This document shows positions 54,701-61,451 of a stretch of 64,000 bases of DNA, piece by piece. Position 1 is the first letter of the stretch. Each line of letters begins with the position of its first letter. The position numbers and the translations under genes were made by a program. The notes beneath the pieces are model-generated. The model saw only the letters and a program-made list of their open reading frames with translations, did no database searches and was not told the origin of the DNA. The DNA comes from CAMLJR01 sp964631955 (GTDB taxonomy: Bacteria > Pseudomonadota > Gammaproteobacteria > Pseudomonadales > CAMLJR01), in assembly GCA_964631955.1 (NCBI GenBank), contig CAZWBA010000010.1, positions 1 through 64,000 on the forward strand, in the 5' to 3' direction.

Positions 54701-55262
54701 GCGTGCGACGCATGCGGTTTTCGGTTTCGCGACGCCGTTCCTTGTATTTGGAAATACCTGCAGCTTCCTCGATAAATACGCGTAACTCATCGGGTTTTGC
54801 CTCGATGAGCTTGGAGATCATGCCCTGTTCGATGATGGCGTAACTGCGCGGACCCAGACCCGTGCCCAGGAAAATATCGGTGATGTCCCGGCGGCGGCAC
54901 TTCTGCCCGTTGAGGAAGTAATCGGACATGCCGTCGCGCGTGACCTTGCGCTTGATCGAGATCTCAGAAAATGCAGCATATTCGCCACCCAAGCCACCGT
55001 CACTGTTATCAAAAACCAGTTCGATGGAGGCGAGGCCGACCGGCTTGCGATTGACCGAGCCGTTGAAGATGACGTCGGTCATCGATTCGCCGCGCAGGTT
55101 TTTCGCCGAGCTTTCGCCCATTACCCAGCGCACCGCATCGATAACGTTCGACTTGCCGCAACCGTTGGGACCGACGATGGCCGAAAGATTGTTCGGGAAA
55201 TTCACCGTGGTTGGGTCGACGAAGGATTTAAAACCCGCCAGCTTGATACACTTCAATCGCAT
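51741..55262 (-). CDS. smc: Chromosome segregation ATPase SMC
   Basis: This is a 1173-residue SMC protein. Walker A is GPNGCGKSN (residues 31-39). Long coiled coils flank a hinge at about 510-660. The C-terminal head has the signature LLSGGEKALTAIAL and Walker B CMLDEVDAPLDD. This gammaproteobacterium therefore uses an SMC-type condensin, unlike enterobacteria, which have MukB. The scpA/scpB genes are not in the window. Confidence 0.96.
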   Translation of the reverse strand: MRLKCIKLAGFKSFVDPTTVNFPNNLSAIVGPNGCGKSNVIDAVRWVMGESSAKNLRGESMTDVIFNGSVNRKPVGLASIELVFDNSDGGLGGEYAAFSEISIKRKVTRDGMSDYFLNGQKCRRRDITDIFLGTGLGPRSYAIIEQGMISKLIEAKPDELRVFIEEAAGISKYKERRRETENRMRRTQENLERLTDLRDELERQLQHLQRQAQAAERYTELKKEERLLKAQLQALQWRHLDGEVQQRERDIAALEVRLEAVIAEQRAADAAIEKHRDGHSQLNDRFNEVQGRYYALGADLARAEQTIHHQQQRSQQLRDELLRTERNLAEAREHLRVDAEKQSTWRNELDTIAPELELGAAGAEEAAAKLQEAEQSMQEWQQQWDEFNQRAAAPRQQAEVQQSRIQHIEQALRRFQERITRLDQEKQSLGAAGGDDEIELLNEQLAEIELQVEEKQQAVESAVAKIEEQRDAIQRDNSELDRLRTELQGRRGRRASLEALQQAALGQQGGVVNDWIKRHNLTDKARLAERLQVDGDWQKAVETVLGEQLQAVCVDSFDALASEAAQLQKGRLTLLDERPVAASANATSRIRLSDKVAGTDALGSRAAGLLGGIYCADSIDAALALRGELAAHESVVTRDGLWFGPNWLRVARADDAQSGVLARQQELGELIPAIEAAAERVDTLAAQLAETREALRRNEQLRDEAQRELQQINRQHGEIRSELSAKQVRIEQTAQRREQLNREIDEARELFAIEEENVGEARLLLQTAIDSMQADAMAREEMLGARDNNRQRLEDARQQARSEQDRAHQLAIREQTLRSQLDSTASGIERTHNQVAQLEERQIALKEEVAISDEPIEEQKLELETLLEKRLAVETELGDARRALDAVEHELRQVEQSRHSIEQRAQEVRSELEKLRLDAQGLAVRRRTLQEQLIESQFDLDAVLANLPEGATESEWSENFESVGRKIQRLGPINLAAIDEYKVQSERKHYLDAQNNDLVEALTTLENAIRRIDKETRARFQATFDQVNQGLGELFPRVFGGGHAYLEMTGDDLLDTGITIMARPPGKRNSTIHLLSGGEKALTAIALVFSIFRLNPAPFCMLDEVDAPLDDVNVGRYARMVKEMSAQVQFIYITHNKIAMEIADQLMGVTMHEPGVSRLVTVDIEEAAEMAAS

Positions 55263-55454
55263 AGTATTCAGAAATCCAGAGAACTTTAGAAACCCACACC
55301 AGGCTTTTGATTTTATTGACTTTTAGAGGACAGATTCAGAGACTTGAGCAACGCTCGCCCGCACAGGCGGCGTAGTGTATCGGTTTTGTGACAAGGCGAC
55401 CATGCTTCGACCGGATCAAAACGACGCATGCGCGAGTTGAGAAATCACTTGAAG

Positions 55455-56156
55455 TCATGCCGCAATCGCGCGCCGGCAGAACTCCCAGATATCGTTGGCC
55501 AGCCGCGCGGTTGAAACCTGATCGGGCTGAGGCGTTTCTGAGGCGAGCAGCTCGCTGTGTACCGTGGTCGAAACGACGTTGTAGACGAGGACGGCGAGAC
55601 GCTGCGGATCGTCCTGACGCACCACACCGGCCGCCATTCCGGCCGCCAGCTCCTGCGCGATCAGCGCGATCAGCGGGCGCAGCGCGACCTGCAGATCGTG
55701 CGGCCGCGATTCCGCCAGTCGCAGATGCTCGCGGCTCAGCGCCGCACCGCGCCGGTGTCCCTGCGCGCCGGGTGCCGGCATCATGCCCTTGCCGAGGACG
55801 ATGTAGGTGAGGATGGTTTTCAGACGCTCCATCGCATCGTCCTGCCTGGCGATCAGCTCGCTGAAAAACTGCGTCGCCTTGCGGATGGTCTGCTCGAACA
55901 CCGCCAGCACCAGGTCATCCTTGCCCTCGAAGCGCTCGTAAAACGCCCGGCGCGACAATCCGGTTCGGGTGAGAACCGCGCGGATCGTGAGCCCTTCGAG
56001 CCCCTCGTCCTCAAGCAAATCGTAGGCTGCCTCCACGATTTTCCGGCTGCGCTCCAGAATCTGCTCGCGCCCCGTTTCGAGGACACGTTTCGCGGAACGC
56101 TCCTCCCAGAGCGCGGGCGCATCGGCAATTTCTCCGGCGGAAGATGAACTGGTCAT
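55455..56156 (-). CDS. TetR/AcrR-family transcriptional regulator
   Basis: This 233-residue regulator (from ATG 56156; GTG 56168 would add four residues) has an N-terminal helix-turn-helix: LTIRAVLTRTGLSRRAFYERFEGKDDLV at about residues 55-85 (cut in the middle here). The rest is a helical ligand and dimer domain. It is divergent from the ferredoxin-P450 genes. A degenerate copy of the 15-bp palindrome found in front of those genes lies on its own promoter start, which suggests that it represses itself and the whole module. The ligand cannot be deduced. It has no neighbour relation to smc beyond position. Confidence 0.92.
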   Translation of the reverse strand: MTSSSSAGEIADAPALWEERSAKRVLETGREQILERSRKIVEAAYDLLEDEGLEGLTIRAVLTRTGLSRRAFYERFEGKDDLVLAVFEQTIRKATQFFSELIARQDDAMERLKTILTYIVLGKGMMPAPGAQGHRRGAALSREHLRLAESRPHDLQVALRPLIALIAQELAAGMAAGVVRQDDPQRLAVLVYNVVSTTVHSELLASETPQPDQVSTARLANDIWEFCRRAIAA

Positions 56157-56177
56157 GGCAGCGGACACGCCTGTGGT

Positions 56178-56192
56178 GAGAACTATGTTTCC
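56178..56192. promoter_or_regulatory. Operator-like palindrome C at the tetR gene
   Basis: GAGAAC-TAT-GTTTCC: the left half equals the perfect sites A and B; the right half is degenerate and identical to site D. It starts 2 bp downstream of the tetR -10 hexamer and so covers the transcription start, a classical autorepression position. Confidence 0.7.
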
Positions 56193-56194
56193 TT

Positions 56195-56223
56195 ATTACG
56201 CTTTTTTAATTCACGCCTGTCAA
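56195..56223 (-). promoter_or_regulatory. Promoter of the tetR gene
   Basis: On the minus strand a perfect -35, TTGACA (56223-56218), a 17-bp spacer and the -10 CGTAAT (56200-56195, 4 of 6). The predicted start, near 56188, falls inside palindrome C. Confidence 0.65.
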
Positions 56224-56286
56224 CCCGCAAAGTAGAGGATAATGGCGCCTTCTCCGACGCCCTGATCGATGGAGATGCGATTACCC

Positions 56287-56301
56287 GAGAACAAAGTTCT
56301 C
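56287..56301. promoter_or_regulatory. Operator-like palindrome A upstream of the ferredoxin gene
   Basis: GAGAAC-AAA-GTTCTC, a perfect 15-bp inverted repeat that ends 30 bp before the ferredoxin ATG. Its position relative to the start codon is nearly the same as site B at the hydroxylase gene. The promoter hexamers here are weak and I could not place them. Confidence 0.78.
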
Positions 56302-56331
56302 TCCATTTAGTGCCACTTTGAGGAGTATTCC

Positions 56332-56655
56332 ATGGCTTCTGTGACCTACATCGAGCACGACGGTACCGAACACAAGGTTGACGTACCCAGCGGCGAAACT
56401 CTGATGCAAGGCGCTGTTCACAACGCAATCAATGGAATTCTGGCTGAGTGCGGCGGCGGCCTTTCCTGTGCCACCTGTCTGTGCCTGGTGGATTCCGCCT
56501 GGATCGACAGGATTCCGCCGGCCTCCGAAATGGAACAGCAGCTGCTCGAATTCTCTCCCAACAGCGATAAGCCCGGTGCGCGCTTCAGCTGCCAGATCGT
56601 CATCAGCGACGATATCGACGGTCTCGTCGTCCACCTTCCCGAATCCCAATACTGA
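56332..56655 (+). CDS. [2Fe-2S] ferredoxin, putidaredoxin type
   Basis: This 107-residue ferredoxin has cluster ligands Cys40, Cys46, Cys49 (CGGGLSCATC) and Cys87 (FSCQI). That spacing and the loop are those of adrenodoxin/putidaredoxin proteins, which feed class I P450s. TTGAGGAG precedes the ATG. It is the first gene of a two-gene unit with the P450, 71 bp downstream. No ferredoxin reductase gene is in the window, so reductase must come from elsewhere. Confidence 0.95.
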   Translation: MASVTYIEHDGTEHKVDVPSGETLMQGAVHNAINGILAECGGGLSCATCLCLVDSAWIDRIPPASEMEQQLLEFSPNSDKPGARFSCQIVISDDIDGLVVHLPESQY

Positions 56656-56726
56656 TATTTCCTCCGTCTGCGATATCACGGTCAAACTCAGGCGCACCCC
56701 ACGCTACGCAATCAAGGAGTACAAAC

Positions 56727-57992
56727 ATGCCGATTGACGCAACCAACCCGGTACCGCCGCAATATCCACGCATCGCGGGTATCGACAATGTTCCGCCGCA
56801 CGTTCCCAAGGAGCTGGTCCGCTCGATCGGCCTGACCTTCGGACCTGAATTTCTCGCCGCGCCCCATGATTTCATGGCGAAGCTGCATCAGACCATGCCG
56901 CCGATCTATTACGATGCCAACGCCATGATGAACGCATGGCATCTGATCAAGCATGAAGACGCCTTTTTCATGCTGCGCAACCCGGAGATTTTCTCGAACG
57001 AGGGCGCCACGCCGTTTCCGCGCGACCCCAACGATTACTACTACTTCATCCCGATCGAAATCGATCCGCCGCACCACCGCAAATATCGCGCGATTCTCGA
57101 TCCGGTGTTCTCGCCGCAGGGCGTTCTCAAACTCGAACAGAAAATCCGCGATCTGGCCAACGATCTGATCGACCAGTTCATCGATAAGGGCGAATGCGAA
57201 TACACCGAGGAGTTCGGCCGACCGCTGCCCGTGTCGGTGTTTCTCGACCTGATGGGCCTGCCGCAGGAGAAGCGCGATATCTTCGTGAAATGGGCGGTCG
57301 ATCTGCTGCATTCGAACGATCGTGCGATCATGGCGCAGTCGATGGCATCGATCAGCGCCTACCTGAAGGAAGTCATCGCCGAGAAGACGAAGAATCCCGA
57401 TGAGCACGTGATCAGCCGCATCATTCACACGCCTGTGGATGGCCGGCCGATGACACCGCCGGAAATCTTCGGCTTCGTGATTTTCCTCTTCATCGGTGGA
57501 CTGGATACGGTATTCGCCACGCTCAACAACATCTGGCTGTGGCTGGCGAACAATCCCGATCGCGTCAGGGAGATGGTCGACGACCCAGCGAACATCAATG
57601 CGCAGACGGAAGAACTGCTGCGCGTCTGGGCGGTGACGTTCTCGGGCCGCGTGCTCGCACAGGACGTCGAGCTGCGCGGTGTGAAGATGAAGAAAGGCGA
57701 ACGCATCACCGCGATTCTGCCGGCGTGCAATTACGATCCGGATGTCTTTCCCAATCCGACCCAGATCGATTTCCATCGCGCCCGCAAGCCGATTCTGACC
57801 TTCACCGGCGGCGTGCACAGCTGCATGGGCGCGCACCTCGCCCGCCTCGAAGTCAAGATTGCGTTGCAGGAATGGCTGCGCCGGATTCCCGAGTTTCGGT
57901 TAAAACCCGGTGCCCAGATCGAATACCGTCCGGGTGGCGTGGTCGGGCCAGAGCACGTGCCGCTTGTCTGGGACCGTCCGGCACAGAGCTAG
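56727..57992 (+). CDS. Cytochrome P450 (class I, CYP101/CYP111-like)
   Basis: This is a 421-residue soluble monooxygenase. The heme-ligand motif is FTGGVHSCMGAHLA with Cys366. The oxygen-binding I-helix has GGLDTV (Asp260, Thr261) and the ExxR motif is EELLR. The GLDTV form and the N-terminal pattern recall the CYP101/CYP111 group that hydroxylates terpenoids, but this is impression, not alignment; the substrate is unknown. AAGGAG lies before the ATG. It is co-transcribed with the ferredoxin and ended by a terminator. The context with a TetR regulator and a membrane hydroxylase suggests catabolism or tailoring of a hydrophobic compound. Confidence 0.94.
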   Translation: MPIDATNPVPPQYPRIAGIDNVPPHVPKELVRSIGLTFGPEFLAAPHDFMAKLHQTMPPIYYDANAMMNAWHLIKHEDAFFMLRNPEIFSNEGATPFPRDPNDYYYFIPIEIDPPHHRKYRAILDPVFSPQGVLKLEQKIRDLANDLIDQFIDKGECEYTEEFGRPLPVSVFLDLMGLPQEKRDIFVKWAVDLLHSNDRAIMAQSMASISAYLKEVIAEKTKNPDEHVISRIIHTPVDGRPMTPPEIFGFVIFLFIGGLDTVFATLNNIWLWLANNPDRVREMVDDPANINAQTEELLRVWAVTFSGRVLAQDVELRGVKMKKGERITAILPACNYDPDVFPNPTQIDFHRARKPILTFTGGVHSCMGAHLARLEVKIALQEWLRRIPEFRLKPGAQIEYRPGGVVGPEHVPLVWDRPAQS

Positions 57993-58010
57993 GGAAGAAA
58001 TGCTCTGCAT

Positions 58011-58040
58011 GAGGGAGCGGGAAACCGCTCTCTTTTTTTT
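58011..58040 (+). terminator. Intrinsic terminator of the ferredoxin-P450 unit
   Basis: GAGCGG (58015-58020) pairs with CCGCTC (58025-58030) over a GAAA loop and is followed by TCTTTTTTTT. It starts about 20 bp after the P450 stop and separates the P450 from the hydroxylase gene, which has its own promoter. Confidence 0.9.
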
Positions 58041-58055
58041 GAGAACAACGTTTCC
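58041..58055. promoter_or_regulatory. Operator-like palindrome D between P450 and hydroxylase genes
   Basis: GAGAAC-AAC-GTTTCC, the same degenerate form as site C, placed immediately after the T run of the P450 terminator. It is 99 bp (centre to centre) upstream of perfect site B, so it could serve as an auxiliary operator. Confidence 0.55.
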
Positions 58056-58106
58056 GAACCCTGTCCACTTTATCGGCCCGTCCATCGGCATACGTAGATA
58101 TAGTCA

Positions 58107-58135
58107 TTGACATACGCGGCGAATGATAATTAAAT
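58107..58135 (+). promoter_or_regulatory. Promoter of the hydroxylase gene
   Basis: A perfect -35, TTGACA (58107-58112), a 17-bp spacer and the -10 TTAAAT (58130-58135, 4 of 6). The predicted start, near 58142, lies inside palindrome B. This mirrors the layout at the tetR promoter. Confidence 0.68.
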
Positions 58136-58139
58136 GCGC

Positions 58140-58154
58140 GAGAACAAGGTTCTC
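58140..58154. promoter_or_regulatory. Operator-like palindrome B upstream of the hydroxylase gene
   Basis: GAGAAC-AAG-GTTCTC, a perfect 15-bp inverted repeat with the same half-sites as site A. It begins 4 bp after the -10 hexamer and ends 32 bp before the ATG, so a bound dimer would occlude the transcription start. Confidence 0.78.
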
Positions 58155-58186
58155 ACCCGAAAGCTTAACCGATAAAGGCTGTTGTT

Positions 58187-58993
58187 ATGGATACTTCAAT
58201 CTTCTCCACGTTACTTGAAAATTATCAATGGCAGCTGTCGCTGATTACCGGTCTGGGCATCATCGCCACTATCGTCATTGGCAAACAATTGCTGCTGCTG
58301 ATCCCCACCATCAAGCAGGCGCAGACACTCAACAAGGGTGTGGCCGATAAAAAAATGGAGCGCAAAGTCTACTCGGACAACCAGAAATGGAACCGCAAGT
58401 GGGCAGGGCTTTATCTCGTGGTGATTTTCGGCGGCATTCTGCCGTTCTGCCTGACGACGGAATCGCAGCCGTGGTGGATGTTCCTCGTCGACATCTTCGT
58501 GATCCTGATGGTGTACGACTTCTTCTACTATCTCACCCACCGCTTCCTGTTCCACGAAAGCAATGGTGTCAAAGGTCCGCTGATGTGGATGCACGCAGTT
58601 CACCATCAGCAGAACAACCCCTGCCGCCTCGATTCGAGCTACATCCATCCGCTCGAAGTGGCGCTCGGTCTCGGCCTCTACGTGGCAACCATTTTCGGAT
58701 TGTCGTTTGTGATGGGTAATTTCCATGTTGTGACCATCATCATCACCTGGGTCGCATTCTCGGAAATCAACCTGCACAACCACGATCGCTGGGAATCGGA
58801 CAAGACCCCGTTCAAATACCTGAACTACATGTCGGTGATGCACCACAACCACCACGTCAGATTCACGGGCGGCAATTTCGCGACGATTACGCTGTTTTAC
58901 GACTGGCTGTTCGGCTCGTACGATGTGGGCAATGGCTGGGGTAAATACAAGAAGGAAGAAGCGGCACCCAAAGCGGCAGCAATAGCTGAATAA
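58187..58993 (+). CDS. Sterol desaturase/fatty acid hydroxylase superfamily membrane protein
   Basis: This is a 268-residue integral membrane di-iron oxygenase. Four or more hydrophobic segments surround the three His boxes typical of the superfamily: HRFLFH, HAVHHQ and HHNHH, with an additional LHNHDRW. Members hydroxylate or desaturate sterols, fatty acids, carotenoids or alkyl chains. The ATG follows AAAGG. It has its own promoter with the palindrome shared by the ferredoxin-P450 unit and the tetR gene. The tail (EEAAPKAAAIAE) is low complexity. The substrate is unknown. Confidence 0.92.
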   Translation: MDTSIFSTLLENYQWQLSLITGLGIIATIVIGKQLLLLIPTIKQAQTLNKGVADKKMERKVYSDNQKWNRKWAGLYLVVIFGGILPFCLTTESQPWWMFLVDIFVILMVYDFFYYLTHRFLFHESNGVKGPLMWMHAVHHQQNNPCRLDSSYIHPLEVALGLGLYVATIFGLSFVMGNFHVVTIIITWVAFSEINLHNHDRWESDKTPFKYLNYMSVMHHNHHVRFTGGNFATITLFYDWLFGSYDVGNGWGKYKKEEAAPKAAAIAE

Positions 58994-59003
58994 TTTCCGC
59001 AAC

Positions 59004-59036
59004 AAAAAAGGGGAGTGATATTCACTCCCCTTTTTT
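59004..59036. terminator. Bidirectional terminator between hydroxylase gene and ccmI
   Basis: AAAAAAGGGGAGTGA (59004-59018) and TCACTCCCCTTTTTT (59022-59036), a 15-bp perfect stem with loop TAT. The A and T runs allow termination on both strands. Confidence 0.94.
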
Positions 59037-59117
59037 ATTTCTCGTTTTGGATTAGTTACGAATTTTTATGCGGCCTATTTTCGCACTGCTTGATAAGCGG
59101 TGCTCGCACTGCCTGCA

Positions 59118-60353
59118 CTAAAGCTTGCGATCAATTTTCAGCAAGATTTTTTGTTCGCCATCGGCAACCGTCAACGGCTCACTGTTTCCCTCCAGATCGC
59201 CGGGCTCGCCGCGCACCTGACCCGACGCGGTGATGCGTGCAAAAATCTGCACTTCCGCCGCGCTCGACAGATCCATTCCCGGCGCCATCGCCATGCTGTT
59301 GTCGAGCGTGACTTCGAGCGGCAATCTGGACGAATCCAGGCGCGCCACGGCGAGCGGCATCGGCGGTCCCGCAACGGCTCTGGCGAAGACGAATAATGTG
59401 CCGCCGGCGGGTTGCTCCCTGATCAGCTCAGCCGCAATCGAAACCGATACGACAAATTTCGGCCCCGGCAAACCGTTCGGCCCGAGCTCCTGCTCCGCCT
59501 GCCGAATGCCCTGCTCGATGATGGCGCGACTTGGCGCAGCGGCCGGCAGCAAACGTAATAAATGCCGCCAATGCGTCACCGCCTGTGCGTATTCCCGTCG
59601 CTCGAACGCGGCTATGCCGAGCAGACCCAGCGCGGTCGTCTGATTCGGGTCGAGCTGCAAGGCGCGTTGCGCATGAGAGAGAATTTCCGGCGTCAACTGC
59701 CGACTGGAAGCGAGATACGAGGCCTGCGCATATTGCGCGGCGATATTCGCATCGTCGGGAAATGTTTTTGCGAGTGAACCGAACTGCTCCGCCGCCGCCG
59801 CGTATCGCTGAAACTGCATATCGAGCTGCGCGAGCATGAATCGCTTCCTGCCGGTTTTATCGGCGCGCTGCGCGAGATTTTTCTCCAGCGCCGCGCGCAA
59901 CTCTTCGAGCGTTTCGCGATTGTCATCGCCTGCATCGATCTGGCTGGCACTGCGCTCAAGCAATTGCTGAATGCGCCAGTCGCTCCAGCTGCCTGCGTAA
60001 TAATAAAAAACACCGGCAGAAATGGGGACCAGCAGCGCGAACGCAAGCAGCCAGCCGCGACCTTTCTGTATGTGCGCAGCCGCCGACGATCGCTCGACGG
60101 GCTGCGAATTTATTTCCTGCGCATCGGCCTCCTGCAGAAGGCGACGCTGCTGCTCGAGCGTGAGCGCGTGATATTCCTCGGCGCTGATCGCCTCATTTTG
60201 AAAATCGTTTTCGATTTCCGCGAGCCGTGCTCTGGCAAAATCGACCACGGCGCTGCGGCGATCGTTGCGAGTCGATGAGCGCAGAAACCACGGCGTCAGC
60301 ACAGCCAGTATCGCCAGCGCACAGAGCAGCGCGGCACCGATTGAAAAGTTCAC
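59118..60353 (-). CDS. ccmI: Cytochrome c biogenesis protein CcmI
   Basis: This 411-residue protein is the apocytochrome chaperone of System I. Two N-terminal hydrophobic segments (about 4-22 and 95-117) flank a short cytoplasmic loop. A periplasmic TPR region follows (AQYAQASYLASSRQ and LGLLGIAAFERREYAQAV) and then a beta-rich C-terminal domain ending in KILLKIDRKL. It is the last gene of the ccm operon, 16 bp after ccmH. Confidence 0.92.
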   Translation of the reverse strand: MNFSIGAALLCALAILAVLTPWFLRSSTRNDRRSAVVDFARARLAEIENDFQNEAISAEEYHALTLEQQRRLLQEADAQEINSQPVERSSAAAHIQKGRGWLLAFALLVPISAGVFYYYAGSWSDWRIQQLLERSASQIDAGDDNRETLEELRAALEKNLAQRADKTGRKRFMLAQLDMQFQRYAAAAEQFGSLAKTFPDDANIAAQYAQASYLASSRQLTPEILSHAQRALQLDPNQTTALGLLGIAAFERREYAQAVTHWRHLLRLLPAAAPSRAIIEQGIRQAEQELGPNGLPGPKFVVSVSIAAELIREQPAGGTLFVFARAVAGPPMPLAVARLDSSRLPLEVTLDNSMAMAPGMDLSSAAEVQIFARITASGQVRGEPGDLEGNSEPLTVADGEQKILLKIDRKL

Positions 60354-60369
60354 ACGGATACTCCAGATC

Positions 60370-60849
60370 TCATGGTTGTCTGCTCTCGTCGCGAGCAGCT
60401 TCGCTCAACAGTTGCTGCAACTTCACCTGTTCTTCCGCGCTGAGTTCGGCGGAAGTTCTGACTGCGGCGCGACGCCGCGCGATATTGATCAGCACCGCGA
60501 TGCCGATCAGAAAGAAAACGATGGGCGCCAGCCACAGTACCGCGGTTTTTTTATCGAAGGGCGGCTCATAAAGAATGAACTCGCCGTAACGCGAAACCAT
60601 GTATTCGGTAATTTCGCCATCCGTCCTGCCTTCCTTGAGCAGACGCTGCAACTCATGCCGCAAATCTGTCGCAATCGGTGCATCGGAGCCCGCGAGATTC
60701 TGGTTCTGGCATTTGGGACAGCGCAGGTCTTCGATGAAATTCTGATAGCGCTCGCGCTGGGTTTCGTTTTCGAATTCGTAAGGATCGATCGCTGCCAGAG
60801 CGGCTGCAGACGCAATTAATATCAAAACGACTATCGAAAAATAACGCAC
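60370..60849 (-). CDS. ccmH: Cytochrome c biogenesis protein CcmH
   Basis: This 159-residue membrane thiol protein keeps the apocytochrome CXXCH reduced for heme attachment. It has a signal peptide, the redox motif L-R-C-P-K-C (Cys44, Cys47), the conserved YGEFILYEPPF and one C-terminal transmembrane helix. It has only the N-terminal half of the fused E. coli CcmH; the TPR half is the separate ccmI. Confidence 0.95.
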   Translation of the reverse strand: MRYFSIVVLILIASAAALAAIDPYEFENETQRERYQNFIEDLRCPKCQNQNLAGSDAPIATDLRHELQRLLKEGRTDGEITEYMVSRYGEFILYEPPFDKKTAVLWLAPIVFFLIGIAVLINIARRRAAVRTSAELSAEEQVKLQQLLSEAARDESRQP

Positions 60850-60851
60850 GA

Positions 60852-61409
60852 TCAGCTACCTGCATTTTCTGCGGAGAGTTTATCGAGCACCGGCTTGAAC
60901 GTTTCATCCCACACACGCTGATCGAGCGGGCCCTGATAACGCAAACGCACGATGCCTTTGCGATCGACGACATAGGTTTCGGGCGCGCCGGTCACGCCAA
61001 GATCGAGCCCTAATTTTCCAGCACGATCATCGAGTACCGCGATATAGGGATTACCTTTTTCCGCCAGCCATTTTTTCGCTTTCGCCGGCTCATCCTTGTA
61101 ATCGACACCGAGAATCGCCACGCCCTGCTGCGCGAGCTGCACCAGATAAACATGCTCATACACGCACGATGGGCACCATGTCGCCCATACGTTGACGAGA
61201 ACGACCTTATTTTTAATGACTTCATTTGTAACCGTCACGCCGCTTTGCACATCGGGCAATTCGAATGCCGGCAGCGGTTTTTCCAGCAGCGCCGACGGCA
61301 ATTCCTGCGGGTTGTACTCGCCATCGCCGATCTGCTTTTGCACGGCGAAAAAAAACACCGCGAGCACAATAAAAATAATTAGCGGAATAAATAATTTTAA
61401 GCGCTGCAT
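60852..61409 (-). CDS. ccmG: Thiol:disulfide interchange protein CcmG (DsbE)
   Basis: This 185-residue thioredoxin-fold protein is anchored by an N-terminal helix (about 7-23). The redox centre is WATWCPSC (Cys79, Cys82). GAPETYVVD includes the cis-Pro loop region. It reduces CcmH and apocytochrome disulfides in the periplasm. It ends 2 bp before ccmH. Confidence 0.95.
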   Translation of the reverse strand: MQRLKLFIPLIIFIVLAVFFFAVQKQIGDGEYNPQELPSALLEKPLPAFELPDVQSGVTVTNEVIKNKVVLVNVWATWCPSCVYEHVYLVQLAQQGVAILGVDYKDEPAKAKKWLAEKGNPYIAVLDDRAGKLGLDLGVTGAPETYVVDRKGIVRLRYQGPLDQRVWDETFKPVLDKLSAENAGS

Positions 61410-61451
61410 TTCGCTCTATCTCTTATTAATGATTTATCGCTTACCTGGCGA

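Noticed and set aside
55263..55300. GAGAAC half-site near the smc start as a fifth operator copy
   Set aside because: GAGAAC at about 55278 is not followed by a GTT half at the right spacing, so it does not fit the palindrome.
56712..57836. 374-codon minus-strand frame opposite the P450 gene
   Set aside because: It is a shadow of the P450, which has all heme and I-helix motifs on the plus strand.
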